DNA of 64,000 nt, taken from Camellia lanceoleosa. Taxonomy: Eukaryota; Streptophyta; Magnoliopsida; Ericales; Theaceae. The stretch is from positions 118,852,021 through 118,916,020 of the forward strand of contig CM045767.1 in NCBI GenBank assembly GCA_025200525.1. The letters run 5' to 3'. This document shows positions 46,201-57,835 of this stretch, in pieces (the first letter of the stretch is position 1; each line of letters opens with the position of its first letter). The position numbers and the translations under genes were made by a program. The notes under the pieces were generated by a model. That model searched no databases. It was not told the origin of the DNA and worked only from the letters and a program-made list of their open reading frames with translations.

Positions 46201-49200
46201 GGGAAGTGGTTATGGCGGTTTGGGATAGAAAGAGAGCGGTTGTGGAGGAAAGTGGTAGGGGCTAAATATGGGTTGGGTTGGGGGGATTGGAGCACGAAGG
46301 AGGTTAGCCAGTCGTATGGTCGTGGTTTGTGGAAAGGTATTTGCTTGGGTAGGAAGGAGTTTTGGTTGAGAGTAAGTTTTTGGGTGGGGGTGGGGGTGGG
46401 GGTGGGGGTCTGGGTTTGGTTTTGAAGGGACAAATGGTGTGGTGAGCTTCCATTGGAGGTGATGTTCCTGTTGATTTTTCATGTTGTGATTGATTGGGAG
46501 GCGACAGTGGCTTCATATGCTCAGGTGCAAGGCCATGTGGTAGTGTGGCAAGTTAGGTTGTGTCGGGAAGGGCAAGATTGGGAGGTGGGTCAGTTGTTGG
46601 ATTTGCTGGACTTTTTGTATGGGCTTAGGTTTGGAGGGGTGGGCGAGGATATTCTTAGGTGGGAGTGCCCGAAGTCCAAAGGGGTATTTTCTGTATCTTC
46701 TTTTTACCATGGACTTACGGGTGGGGCTGCGGTGTCATTTCCTTGGAAGAGTGTTTAGGTGGTGGGTTGTCCGTCCAAAGTCGTTTTCTTTGTGTGGACA
46801 GCAGCGTTAGGCCATCTTTTGACGATTGATAACTTGATTCGTCATGGGCATATTTTGGTGAATTGGTGTTGTATGTGTTGTGAAGCTGCTGAGACAGTGG
46901 ACCATTTGCTAATTTACTGTCCGTTTGCTTCACGTCTTTGGATGTCTATAGTTGCTATTTTCGGTTTGGTTTGGGTTCAACCGGGAACAGTCAGGGCAGT
47001 GTTGCAAAGCTGGAGTGGGGGGAGGGTTGGGAAGAGAAGGCGGAAGGCATGGATTATGGCTGGTCATTGTCTTATGTGGCTAGTTTGGTTGGAGCGTAAT
47101 AGGAGGGTTTTTTTGGGAGAGATGCGTCCGTTGGCCTGGTTAGAAAGGTGTTTGTTCATAGTGCTACATAATTGGATTTCATTGGCAGTAGATCCAGATG
47201 TTTTGTCTTTTGTTGATTTTGTCGAGGATTTGCTTCCATAGTAGTTTTGTCTTCATGTTTCCAGCAGTTTAGTTAGTTATTGTTTTCTAGTGGCTTGAGA
47301 TTTCTTGTATTCTTTGCATCGTCTTGATGCTCTCTTAATAAAGTTTGCTTATTTATCAAAAAAAAAAAAAATTTATTTTGTGATCATGTTATGAATGACG
47401 GCAAGTTTCTTAAAATCGTGGTTCCAAACTAAACCAAACCAAACTGGGTTTTACTGCTTAGGTGTGGTCTGATTTGATTCCAAGATTTTCATGGTTTGGT
47501 TTGGTTCCAAAATTCATGAAACCGTAGATAGTCGTTTGGTCCTTGATTTATTCCTAAACTGAACTAAATTGAGCCATGCCCACCCCTAATATCTGTTACA
47601 TGGAAAACGCATTATAAATGTGTCTACATTTTGAAGAAATACCTCTGAACTTATAAATGATGTCTGAACCCTCCATGATTCGAATCCGGGAGTCAGCAGA
47701 AGTTACAAGCACTTCAGATGGATTGTCTGGGGCAAACTGTTCATAACCAGGGTTAGCTTATGATAACTGGTTTGAGGAAAGAAAGACTTGTGTGTCGAGA
47801 TGAAACTAGGAGAAAAAGAGGATTACCTGAAAACCAGTGATTTTTTTTGCTTGAGTCTTTTTCTTCTGTTGGATGTCAATCTCTTCTTTTTGTTCTAGAC
47901 TGCAATCTAGGTTGCCAAATAGTATATAAATTATTACATTTTTTTGTATATATTAGAGAAAGAAAGCATTGAAAAAGAAAAAAATAATCTGGCAGAGCAG
48001 CTCGTACCAGCTGTACTGTATAAACGACAACTCCCTTTATGTGAACCAATTAGAGCACCCTGCAATGATGAAGAAGATAAAATGTCGATGAAAATCTAAA
48101 ATCATGTTACAAATTGTACTTACAAAACCCAAACTATAAATAAAAACAGTAATGATAAAGACCCCCCACAAAACACAACCCCTATAATCCCCAAAATGAT
48201 TTGAATCATTCATGTCACTGTCAAACACAACTCTAAAAAAAAATTCAAACACATCAATAGTCAATACATCAGTGGGGGTTATGAGAGTCCTCTTTTATGG
48301 GGGTCCTAAACATTTTCCAAATAAAAATATTTGGTCATATTATAATTCCTTTTTTTCTTATTCAGCTTGATGAAGATATGATTCTGATACTTGGTGAAAA
48401 TTTTTCTTTTAAAAAAATATAATTATGGTAGTGAAACAGAGTATCTGAGGAAAAAGTGAAAAACATCAAAGGAGCTACCTGGCCATCAGGGGTATAACAA
48501 ACAGCGGTAACCATTTCATGAAGGTCGGTATAGTCTACGAGTTGCCGGTCTGGTATTTTCCAAATTCGAACCTTCGCATCAAGTGAGCCACTGATGAAAT
48601 AGTTGTCATCTATTGGGTTGAACTGTATACAGGTTACTGCAAAACCAATCATGCATCAAAAGCAAAAATAGGTTAAACTAGCAGATTAGGCAATTGAGCA
48701 GTAATGGTATGGTTAGGCATTCTACCATAGTCGTTATGTGCAAACAACTTTAGACAGCTCTTTGTTTCCATGTCCCATAGCCTAACTGTCTTGTCCATTG
48801 AAGCTGAAAGCAGTAGCTGCAAATCCACATAAATTTGCATGATTTTATGTCAACTTTCTACATTACCATAGAACTAGACTATGACGTATGAAAAAATCAA
48901 AATGAAGATTGCTGTTTTGGCTTCAATGGAATGTCAAATTCTTGGAAGATTTTCCTAATAAATTCATTTTTTTCTACTGACAATTTTCTCTTTCTACCTT
49001 TTGTGTATCTACAGTGTGGTGAGAAGCTGACCTGTGATTTTGACCAAGAGAGGTCCAAGACATCATCCTGGTGACCTGTAAAAGTGCATACTGGTTTTTC
49101 TGAGAGTGAAAATACAGTTTCTGGCACATTGACATAATCAGGAATTGAATTGCCCTTTTTCTTGTTAGAGGATTTCCCCTTCTTCTTCCTCTCCGACGGC

Positions 49201-50818
49201 ATTGGTGAAATCTCCGGAAGAGGAGGCTTTTCTTTTTTCCTCTCTGATGGCATCGGTGAACTCTCTGCAAGAGGAGGTTGTTGCTCCAATATATTTCCTG
49301 CCATGGGATGAAGTGGGGTGGAACCAGTAGAACTCCACTCGTCAAGTGGTTTTGCCGACATAACTTCACATTCTTGGACTTCCCACACATGAATTACCCG
49401 ATCTTCTCCGGCGGTAGCGAGGTAATGAGCATCCGGGCTGAATTTCATTGTCCAAATCGAGCCATCATGAGCTTGTATTTCTTGGCACAAATGCAAAGCG
49501 GTGAATTCTTTCATAGACTTGCCGTGCTGACGAACTTTAATCCACTTGGAGGATGGGTTCTGCTGATCTGCCGTATCTCTCTCTTTGTCACCGATCAATC
49601 CGCTCATTGAATTTGCCACGCACCTTATGTTCTTCAAGAATGCGACCCCCCTTCTCTTGCTGTTTCTGAAGCTCTTGGTAAGGTATGAATTTCCTGCATT
49701 TGCGCCACCTTTCTTTCCATCATCTGTTGATACGTTTTCACGATGCAAAAGCTCCTTAACAACAGGTGAATGACCGACAGTCTTCTCAAATTCCTCCATG
49801 CTGAGCTGCTTCCCAGTCTCAACTTCACTGAGTCTATTCCACATTCCCTCATTATTGAACTCTTTAACAATGAATTCCTTACCTGTGTCCAAATTCTTTA
49901 TCAAAAAGAACGCTCTAAACTGACCATCTGACAACATATCTGGCAACGCCCCACTATTGGGTATCAAAGATCTGTTTCTTCTCACCCTTTGTGGTGCGGT
50001 ATTGGCATATTGACCTATACCAGAATGTGATGCTAATAACATTGATGATGTTCTAGTGAGGCAGCTGTTTTGATCACGGTACCTATGAGTTCTTCCTTTC
50101 TCTTCCTGGTGTTTGCTGAAAATGATAAGATGTCTCCATCTGATCTTGACCGGACAAGTACAATTGACATCAAGGCCTCAGGCTGAGGCTCAGGTTCAGG
50201 CTCGTGGTCAGGTTTAGGCTTAGACTCAGACTCATGCTCAGGCTTAGGCTTAGGCTTAGTCTCAGATTCAGATTTAGGGTTGGGCACCGGTTTAGAGGCG
50301 GATGATTCAATGGCTGATGATGTTGTTGAAGGCTGATCATTGCTAATTTTCTTTGAAGAAACATGCATGAGCTTGGTGCTGACAAGGCTGAGAAGGTTCT
50401 TGGTACTCGATAACCCCATACCTTGAAGTAGCTGCCTACGACGATCCTTAATCGATCCAGGTTCTGCCATCCACATGTCATAATCTCCGAATATGGATGC
50501 AGGGCCTCGGTTGGCTGTCTCGAAGCCGCGGAGGTCGTCAATAGCGGCCTGTGAGATGGTTGAAGTAAAAGACATGCGGCTGTCATCGAACTCATCATCT
50601 TCTGATCCAGAAGACGCCAAATCAAGGGAGATAGCCGAAGACAGTCGATCAAAGGTTTCGAAGAAGCAATCGTCATCGTCATCTCCTAAACCGTCCCAGT
50701 TCATCGTCATTGTCTTTTTCCGTTCCATGGTAGCACCCTTTTTCTGATCCTGGTGGTCCATTGCTGAACCTTGTTTGTGATCTTGGGTCATTGTAGTACA
50801 TTGATGAGTAGAAATCAA
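40247..50818 (-). CDS. WD40-repeat protein, plant WDR44-like; seven exons, two frame breaks
   Basis: Exons on the minus strand: 50,818-49,032; 48,816-48,726; 48,636-48,479; 48,059-48,008; 47,906-47,827; 47,736-47,643; 40,951-40,247. All junctions are GT-AG and phases agree. The N-terminus is acidic ([12 protein letters not shown]) with a Lys/Pro/Glu-rich tract. WD repeats follow: [37 protein letters not shown] with [25 protein letters not shown], then [20 protein letters not shown] and [11 protein letters not shown]...EDSQVYIW. The C-terminus [20 protein letters not shown] is typical of this plant family, which I know as probable scaffold proteins of uncertain function. Frame shifts are needed at about 50,060-50,090 (between EELIG and CLTRTSS) and about 40,530-40,540 (between AQIS and TDSETG). 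A phrase SPMPSERKK is duplicated in exon 1. The start Met is uncertain; several in-frame ATGs lie near 50,818. Pseudogene or assembly indels are both possible. Confidence 0.85.
41385..43594 (+). pseudogene. LINE ORF1-like region
   Basis: Several partial frames (41,385-41,826, 41,983-42,300, 43,064-43,594) together resemble the first ORF of plant L1 elements ([10 protein letters not shown]..., [15 protein letters not shown]). I cannot follow one frame throughout. The role in related elements is nucleic-acid binding. Assignment rests on position and general resemblance. Confidence 0.5.
43607..44380 (+). pseudogene. LINE endonuclease domain
   Basis: [10 protein letters not shown] then [11 protein letters not shown] marks the start of an AP-type endonuclease (catalytic QETK). 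[20 protein letters not shown] and SDHW mark its end. A 23-bp tandem duplication at 44,235-44,280 doubles the SDHW segment and shifts the frame. Other stops lie between. Confidence 0.8.
44440..45965 (+). pseudogene. LINE reverse transcriptase
   Basis: Recognisable blocks in order are [103 protein letters not shown] and [11 protein letters not shown], with the catalytic YADD intact. Stops or shifts occur near 44,807, 45,119, 45,573 and 45,961, so the copy cannot make a full enzyme. Confidence 0.9.
46759..47241 (+). pseudogene. LINE C-terminal zf-RVT region
   Basis: [19 protein letters not shown] has the C-X2-C...H...C spacing of the reverse-transcriptase-associated zinc-binding domain of plant L1 elements. 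The frame then runs to a stop at 47,241, about 115 bp before the poly(A) tail. Confidence 0.85.
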
Positions 50819-50883
50819 AAGATTGAATCAAAAAACAGAGAGAACATAGATGATGAAATGTCTCTGATCGTTAGTGATGAGTT

Positions 50884-50916
50884 TGTGTGTGTGTGTGTGT
50901 GTTTTTTTTTTTTTTT
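50884..50916. repeat. (TG)n-T(n) tract upstream of the WD40 gene
   Basis: A TG run followed by 16 or so T, in the presumed 5' leader or promoter about 65-100 bp upstream of the first ATG. Confidence 0.9.
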
Positions 50917-51150
50917 TGCAGGAGAGAAATGGCTGGTGAGAAAGAGGGTGGAAGAGAGGAAAACAAGGGTAATGACTGGTTGGAATGAAACAGTCAGCTT
51001 TCTCTCCTCACGTCCGCGGGGGTTACCAAGTAAGTGAATTTCAAAACTGACTCTTCTACATGCACCACTGATTCTATTTGGATATATAACCTTTTGACAT
51101 GGGGTGGAGCACATAATTGGACACAACCTTTATACATGAGTGAAGCCTAG

Positions 51151-51162
51151 CCATATATAGGG
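51151..51162 (-). promoter_or_regulatory. Possible TATA box of the WD40 gene
   Basis: The minus strand reads CCCTATATATGG about 335 bp upstream of the first ATG. A second TATA-like site (GGTTATATATCC) lies near 51,085. Which is used cannot be told. Confidence 0.3.
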
Positions 51163-51282
51163 TTGTGTCCAATTCAAATTCAGCCCCCATCCCATTTGAC
51201 AGATTTGTATTTGATTATTTAGTGCACTTTTTTTTTTTCAAAATTTATTTATTTATTTATTATTAGAACTAATTATATATAT

Positions 51283-51603
51283 GGGTAAATTACACTAAAC
51301 TCCCATGAGGTTTCGAAAAAATAGAGTTAGTCTCACAGGTTTGGCATAATTACATTTACGTCTCTTTTAATAAAGTTAAAATGATCAAAATTAAAGCAGA
51401 TGATGAGTAGACATTGAAACAAACAAAGGTAAATATACATTTTAATAAGAAAAGAGATAACAACATTATCTTTTTATCCATATGATTAACAAATTATTGA
51501 TAAAAGAAGTTTAAGTGTTATGTTAATTAAAACCTCGAGGGAGACTAATGTAATTATACCAAATTTTTTCTCAAATCTTAGAGGAGGTGAGTTTGATTTA
51601 CCC
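51283..51603. mobile_element. ~320-bp MITE with GGGTAAATTACAC ends
   Basis: The left end GGGTAAATTACACTAAACTC and the inverse of the right end (GGGTAAATCAAACTCACCTC) are imperfect inverted repeats. Internal arms (CTCACAGG...GACTAATGTAATTATACC) are also mirrored. It is flanked on both sides by TATATATAT. The termini resemble Mutator-like MITEs. Confidence 0.65.
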
Positions 51604-52708
51604 TGTATATATATGAATTTTTTTTTTTTTTTTTGATGGGATATATATGATGTTTGTTGTGTGGATTTACGCAATTTCAAATTATAAATTCAACTAGGAA
51701 GGAAAATAAATTCCGTTACATAAGGGCATTGTGTCATAAATTCAGATAAAAATAAATTCACCCACAACTAACATGAATCAACCACTAACATGTAACAACT
51801 TACGTAATTAATATAAATTTAAGAGGGAGATTTTAGGATTTCAAACGTTTTCTAGACTGATAATTGGTATAAATTTTTGTTAATTTGATTGGGACTATGT
51901 TAGTATTACGTATAAATATTAGATGAGATTAGTAATGCCACAGGAATAGTTGTACTACTTTTAATTAGAATAGGAGATATAACATAATATATGAAATAAG
52001 AGGGGAATTATTTTTATGGTTAGATGAAATTATGTGAATAATCCTATGGATGGGATTAACAATAATATAATGGGGAAACAAACACAAAGAAGGGTATGAT
52101 TGATTGGGCAGATTGTAGCATAGGATTAGAATTATTAATTATGAGTTTTACATTTTATTATGTGGTTGCAATTTTTGTTATTTGAATCAAATACCGATGG
52201 ACATTTTATCTAACAAAATTGACGGATTTTTTAATCCTACAACTAATAATGCAAAAGGAACATAGTGGGATGATATATTTTCATATTTATTGTAAAACAA
52301 ACGTATATAAGAATGAATTATTTATTTCTCTGTTCTTGTTGGTCAAGTAATTCTATACTAATTTTATGGATTATTAAACCCTCATTATTAATCTCAATAA
52401 TTAAACAAAAAACAAAAATAAAAAATAAAAAAATCAAAGGATTAGCAATCCCGATCAAAGCTTCAATCCCACCCTCCAGAGGGTTATTAAACTTGAAAGT
52501 ACTAGAATTGGTAAGTTTGAGGCTCAAGATTTTCTGCTTCTTGAAATTTTATTTATTTATCTCAAAATATTCACAATTGATAAATAATGTAAAACTCTCC
52601 AAATATAAAAATTTCAAAATATGTCTAAATATGTAACTTGCTTGATCGCCATGTTGGGTTGCAAGTAGTGTCATCATAATAGCAAATCTATAAATAAATA
52701 AAAAAAGG
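51604..52708. other. AT-rich intergenic DNA, no gene seen
   Basis: No coding region is recognised. The short open frames near 52,313-52,636 are low-complexity Lys/Ile/Leu translations on both strands. Confidence 0.55.
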
Positions 52709-53104
52709 AATGGCTTTCCTCTGGTCGTGATTGGACTAGAGAGTACTTTTGGGCTTGTGGGAGTTCCCCACGGGTTCCGTTTCGATAATCTGAACCGTTC
52801 AATGTGTAGAACTCGTTAAGTATTATATTCCTGTAAAAAATTACGTTGATCGGATATCGATAGCTATATCATCAAATTAGTTTTGTATGGAAAAAAATGG
52901 ACGGTGAAAAATAAATGCCTTACAAAAATCTGATTTAATTACATAGCTATCAATATTCGATCAACGTGATTTTTTATAGACATATAGTACTCGGCGAGTT
53001 CTACGCATTGAACGATTCGAATTATCGAAATAGGACCCGTGGTGGGCCTCCACGGGTCTAACAGTACTCTCTAGTCCGATCACAGACTCGAAGAAAGCCA
53101 TTTC
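52709..53104. mobile_element. Full MITE with ~170-bp inverted arms
   Basis: The left arm starts GGAATGGCTTTC. The right arm inverted starts GGAAATGGCTTTC. Both share GGACTAGAGAGTACT, CGATAATYYGAA-CGTTCAAT and AAAAAAT-ACGTTGATCG. The two arms are separated by only about 40 bp, so the transcript would fold into a long hairpin. It sits between A-rich tracts, which hides any target duplication. Partial relatives occur at 28,085, 30,400 and 57,245. Confidence 0.85.
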
Positions 53105-53402
53105 CATTAAAAAAAAAAGTAGTGTCATAATAGACTTTTGACCTATGGAAAATTAATAATTATTATTATTGCATAAATGCACATTCCATTTGAAAAATAA
53201 AATAGAAGGAATCTAAAAATAATAAAAAATTCCTTCAAATGAGGTAGATGTAGGAATTTGTGGTAGAGTTTTTGATACAGGTATGTAGTGGTTTGCATTA
53301 CTTGTGAACATCTGAATTAAGCAAGTTTGCAAATGCCCACTTGTTTAAACAATTTTTTTTCACGAAGGTTCACACAATATTTGCCTGCACGTTGAGCCAA
53401 TC

Positions 53403-53436
53403 ACTAGCAAAGTTAAGTTGACTACACCACAACCCC

Positions 53437-53474
<38 letters not shown>

Positions 53475-53512
53475 ACTAGCAAAGTTAAGTTGACTACACC
53501 ACACAATGACCC

Positions 53513-53549
<37 letters not shown>
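53403..53549. repeat. Duplicated unit with (CT)n microsatellites
   Basis: The unit CTAGCAAAGTTAAGTTGACT followed by ACACCAC, C-rich sequence and a CT run occurs twice, about 73 bp apart. The two CT runs end near 53,473 and 53,547. Confidence 0.9.
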
Positions 53550-53552
<3 letters not shown>

Positions 53553-53559
53553 AGAAAGT

Positions 53560-55440
53560 GGAATTCCATGATCTAATTTGTATTTAGTGAATTGGGGAAA
53601 TTGTAAATAAAATAAAATTGACCTGTTTAATAAAATAGAATTTTAATTTTATCAAATTAAAATTTTAATTTGTTTTTAATTTAAACTATCTGTCTATTTT
53701 TGTTAAGTAAAATTGACAAAAAATAATATTTTAATTATTAAACTCAATGAAAAATAGTATTTTAAACATTTTATGTATATCTACATTAAATTTATTGATT
53801 AAAATGTTATTTTTTCTGTTAGTTTTATTTAATGAAAATAGGTTGATGGTTTAAATTGAAAATAAATTAAAATATTATGATTTAAATTGATAAAATTCAA
53901 GGTTTATTTTATTACGCTGGCTAAACTTTATTTGTAATTTCTTCTAGTGAATTTTTTAAAATAAATTTCACAAATTTTATACTTTTTAATAGTATTTAAA
54001 TTAAGTAGATTTAAAAGTAAAAAAAAAATTATTAAAATATTAAAAACGTTAAAAGATTACGGATTTAAAATTTAAAAAAATATATTTTTAAAACCTCAAA
54101 ATCAAAGAAATTATTAATTTGCATGAATGAACATTGCCTCAAGATTTTGATAATTTGACAAGCATTTTGAATGACAATAATATCACCATCATCCATCTTA
54201 TCACTAACAATTTTCTTCTAATTTGAAAATAGTGGTTCGACTAGAAAATCCAAAATATGATTAGTTGACAAAAATGTATCTCAAATCGGCTAGTGAATTA
54301 ATTTTCCATGCAATGCGCTTCAAATCTCAAATCACTTTACATGAGGGAACTACCTACTACTTGGCATTAAATCTTGTGATTGTGATGGGTCCAGCCCTAA
54401 AAATTCATTTGATTTGATTAACCTCGCTTGTTTTCACTTTTCAAAAAATATTTTTTAAAAAATTTTATTATTATTTTTTTTTCATATTTTTTTATTTTTA
54501 CTGAATTTTTTTAATATTTTAAGCAATTTTTTTTATTTTTTAGACACACTTAACATAAATCCATCTAAAAAGTAAAAAATTATAAATTTTTTTTTTTAAA
54601 AATTCACTAAATATCAAAAATACAAAAAAAAATATAAGAATTCAACATATTTTTTATATTTTTTTGTATTTATTAATTTTTTAAAATATTTTTTCACAAA
54701 TTTTTTATTTTTTAGATACATCTAAGTAAGTTGCATCTAAAAAAGTAAAAAAAAAAATGTTTAAAATTTAAAAAATATTCACTAAAAATAAAAAAACAGG
54801 AGAAAAAAAAAAAAAAAAAAAAACAGTTTTTAAAGAACTTAATCCAGAAAACCTAAACCAAACACACTAATACTATAGTCAGAAATTTTATTCAGTAATA
54901 TTAATATGTGATTTATGTGCATTTTCATATATGAATTTTACAATACATTCATTCAATTTTTACTGCACACTATAATTCTAGGCAATAATCTGGTCTCAGA
55001 TTATAGATTCCCATAGTTACTGTTTGAGAAATTACAAAGAACAAAAATATTTGTGATTATAAGTTAATTTTATAATTTTAGGAATAATGGTATTAATAAA
55101 AATCAGAGATAATATGATATATTATGAATAATGTTTTCTAAGTACTTGGAGTATTTTTTTTTTTTAGATAGTCAAAGTGATGAGAGTTAAAACATGAAAA
55201 ATGATAAATAAATAAGTTTAAATGGATGTTAAGTGAGATAATTTAGTTTTTTTAGTCTTATTATATTAACAAAATTAAATTATACATATTAGATACCTAT
55301 AAATATATTCAATAAATATAATCGGATTGGGCTGAGATAGAATGGGTGGGGAGAGGAAAATTCATCTCCACCCCACTTCACTATGGGGAGTGGGAGAAAA
55401 CCGTCCAAAACGAGGCAAAATGGAGTAGGAAAAAATTGTC
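53560..55440. other. AT-rich intergenic DNA with an internal duplication
   Basis: No gene. Around 54,525-54,790 a unit of about 170 bp is present twice. Each contains TTTTTTATTTTTTAGA-ACA, CATCTAAAAA-GTAAAAA and ATTCACTAAA, suggesting a degenerate transposon or tandem duplication. Confidence 0.5.
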
Positions 55441-55740
55441 ATAAGATAGTGTAGTGATAAGTCCGGAAATATTTTCTGCCTTTCAAAAGTGAAAAATATT
55501 TTTTTGCCTATATAGACTTGTTTTTTATTAACCATAGAAAGTGTTTACCATTGACTTTCATTTTCAATTGTATCAAATATCAGAAAATATTTCCGTCCAA
55601 ACAAATAGAACGTTAAGGTCTCGAGTTTAAATTATCCAAAGACCACTGAAGGTTTATCTAGTTGTGTTAATTTCAAGATTTCGAAATTAATCAAGTTGCC
55701 ACCAAGCTAGACTGACGCCTAGTTGTAAAATAAATTAATA
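55441..55740. mobile_element. Small MITE (55,463-55,595) possibly inside a SINE-like sequence
   Basis: GGAAATATTTTCTG (55,464) and CAGAAAATATTTCC (55,581) are perfect 14-bp inverted repeats bounding about 130 bp. Just left is GATAGTGTAGTGATAAGTC, resembling a tRNA-type A box. Just right is AAGGTCTCGAGTTTAAATTA, resembling a B box. Joined, these look like a tRNA-derived SINE head. The SINE reading is tentative; the inverted repeat is certain. Confidence 0.45.
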
Positions 55741-57244
55741 ATAACAACAGTCTATTATATTTATTTAAAAAAAAAATGAGACTTACGGTGCAAAATGAAA
55801 AACTACATAGATGAAAAGTTTAGTGGAATATTATACTTATAAAACATTCTCATTTAAAAAATAAAAAATAAATAAAGAAGATTAGACAGCATGATTATAG
55901 GGTTGATTTTCCACGCTTCATGGAAGATGTGCTTGCCAAGGAAAAGGATCTACCCTCAAAATTGTTCACTTATCTATAAAATATAGTATTAGATTAAATA
56001 AAATGAATTATTTATAAGAAACAAATCCATGAATTCAAGCAAGGTTTAGAGTATCCCAATGGTCCACGCCAATAAAATAACAAGAAGGGTCCTTATTGGA
56101 AATGCATGAGGCTTCAAAGGTAATTTTATTAGCTACTCTTGTAGTATTACATGTGACAATATTTATTGATATATTAAATTAATTATGTACCAAAAAATTT
56201 TATTAGTGAAATATGGAGATTTACATTAATTTAGTAGTGTCACATAAGTAATGCCATAATACTTTAGGCATATTTAATAAGTTTTTAGGCTTCAAAACCT
56301 CTGAATTTTATGTTTTCCATTATCAATGCACTAAATTGCAAAATTTGATAATTTTAAAATGTAAAAAAATTGTGACACAATCAAACAATAGAAAATAACA
56401 CGGTTCTTTTATTTGCATAAAAATTAATTACAGAATTAAATACTTCCTTTTTACATGGGTATAAGGTTTACAAAAAAATAAATGTTATTTATGTGAGAAA
56501 ATTGTGTTCAATTCTACAATCAATTTTGTAATCTTAGATAGTTTTTAAAATAAAATAAAAATAATAGGATAAAAATTTTAGAGATGAAGAGAAAAAAGAT
56601 TTCTGATGCCAAAAAAGTGTCAAAGTTTCCAATAATGCTAGTTATCATGAAAACAATGTCATGAAAAGTCTTTATCAAAATTCTCCATCCTTAGATTAGA
56701 TTATAGTGTTTGTAATGTTTTATTGTACAGTAATGCTAGGTATCATGAAAAATCTTTCATGAAAATAATTATGAAATCTTCGTAACCCTTGAATTAGTTT
56801 CTTTAAATACTAGTATTTGATATTGAGCCATATGAAAGGACGACTCCTCATCATGGAGCACGTTTGCCTCTCATGGAAACTGTTGCATTTAATACATATA
56901 AATGTAACCATCAGTTACGTACTAGTGATAATATATTAACATAAAATTTAAAACAATTACAAAAAGATGGAAGTATAAGATTTAATTGCACAATATAACG
57001 TATGAATTAATTGTACTTTCATGACATTGCAATTATTTTATATTGATACTATTTTTTTGTAATTATCCCAAGAATTTATACAAAATGATAGATATGTATG
57101 CATTCACTATTAAATCAAAAAATCAATCAAAGTGATTTATAATTTTTAAAGTATCACTGTCATATTATTCTCGTGAGACTTCTTGTATAAAATTTTTGCT
57201 TACAAATCACTTTCTCATTACATATACACTGGTTGATAGAAAAT
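55741..57244. other. AT-rich intergenic DNA, no gene seen
   Basis: No coding region on either strand. The phrase TAATGCTAG(T/G)TATCATGAAAA appears twice, near 56,633 and 56,731. Confidence 0.5.
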
Positions 57245-57410
57245 TATTGATAGAATCCCATCAACGTGATTTGGTATATGCATATAATACTTGACGAATT
57301 TTATACATTGAATGATTCGAATTATCAAAACGGCACCCATGATGGACTCCCACAGATTCAAGAATACCTTCCAGTCTGATCTGGGAATGGAAGAAAGCCA
57401 TACCCTTTAT
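57245..57410. mobile_element. MITE fragment, right arm of the 52,709 family
   Basis: Matches the right arm at 52,955-53,104: ATCAACGTGATTT, ACTTGACGAATTTTATACAT, GAATGATTCGAATTATC and GAAGAAAGCCAT. The left arm is absent. Confidence 0.65.
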
Positions 57411-57689
57411 AAAATTATAAGAATAATAGTAGGTATTTTGATAAAAACTTAGTTTTGTCCTTTTAATCAATAATGTAATGCCCAATTGGTTGGATCCCAT
57501 TCCATTCATGGCAATGCAAAACCATCTTCGTCGTTCTCCAACATGACTCCTGATGCAATTCCATCTCTTAATTTGGTGTACGCATGCATAAATTTAAACT
57601 ATCATATTTAGTGCACAAAATTATTTTAGTATAAGGACTTGTTTGGTGCCACTTTCACTAGTTTTTAGATAATCATTTTTTTATCAGAA

Positions 57690-57835
57690 CTGCTGCAGAC
57701 CCCCAGTGGGGGTCGCACCCCCACTGGCCGAAACTCAAAAAAAAAAAAAAAAAAAAAAATTAAAACAGTTTTTTTTTATCCAATCAAAACTTGCCATCTC
57801 ACTGGGGGTTGACCCCCAGTGGGGGTCCAAAGCAT
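57690..57835. mobile_element. Tiny element with GACCCCCAGTGGGGGTC palindromes at both ends
   Basis: The 17-bp palindrome GACCCCCAGTGGGGGTC is at 57,698-57,714 and 57,811-57,827. Each is accompanied on the inner side by a half-copy (CACCCCCACTGG; CACTGGGGGTTG). The ends are imperfect inverted repeats of about 35 bp around an A-tract. This GC-rich block stands out in AT-rich DNA. No target duplication identified. Confidence 0.6.

Larger units (their letters stand above)
41345..47371 (+). mobile_element. Degenerate L1-type LINE in the last intron of the WD40 gene
   Basis: About 6 kb, opposite in orientation to the host gene, ending in 14 A at 47,358-47,371. It carries an ORF1-like region, an AP-type endonuclease, a reverse transcriptase and a C-terminal zinc-binding region in the usual plant L1 order. 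Frames are broken by many stops and indels. The 5' end is approximate and I found no convincing target duplication. Flanking intron DNA on both sides holds CGGTTTGG/AAACCAAACC-rich sequence, so the LINE probably landed in an older repeat. Confidence 0.88.

Noticed and set aside
50170..50682. 170-codon minus-strand frame with Leu-Ser repeats
   Set aside because: Alternative frame of WD40 exon 1; the repeat comes from the Lys-Pro-Glu-rich tract.
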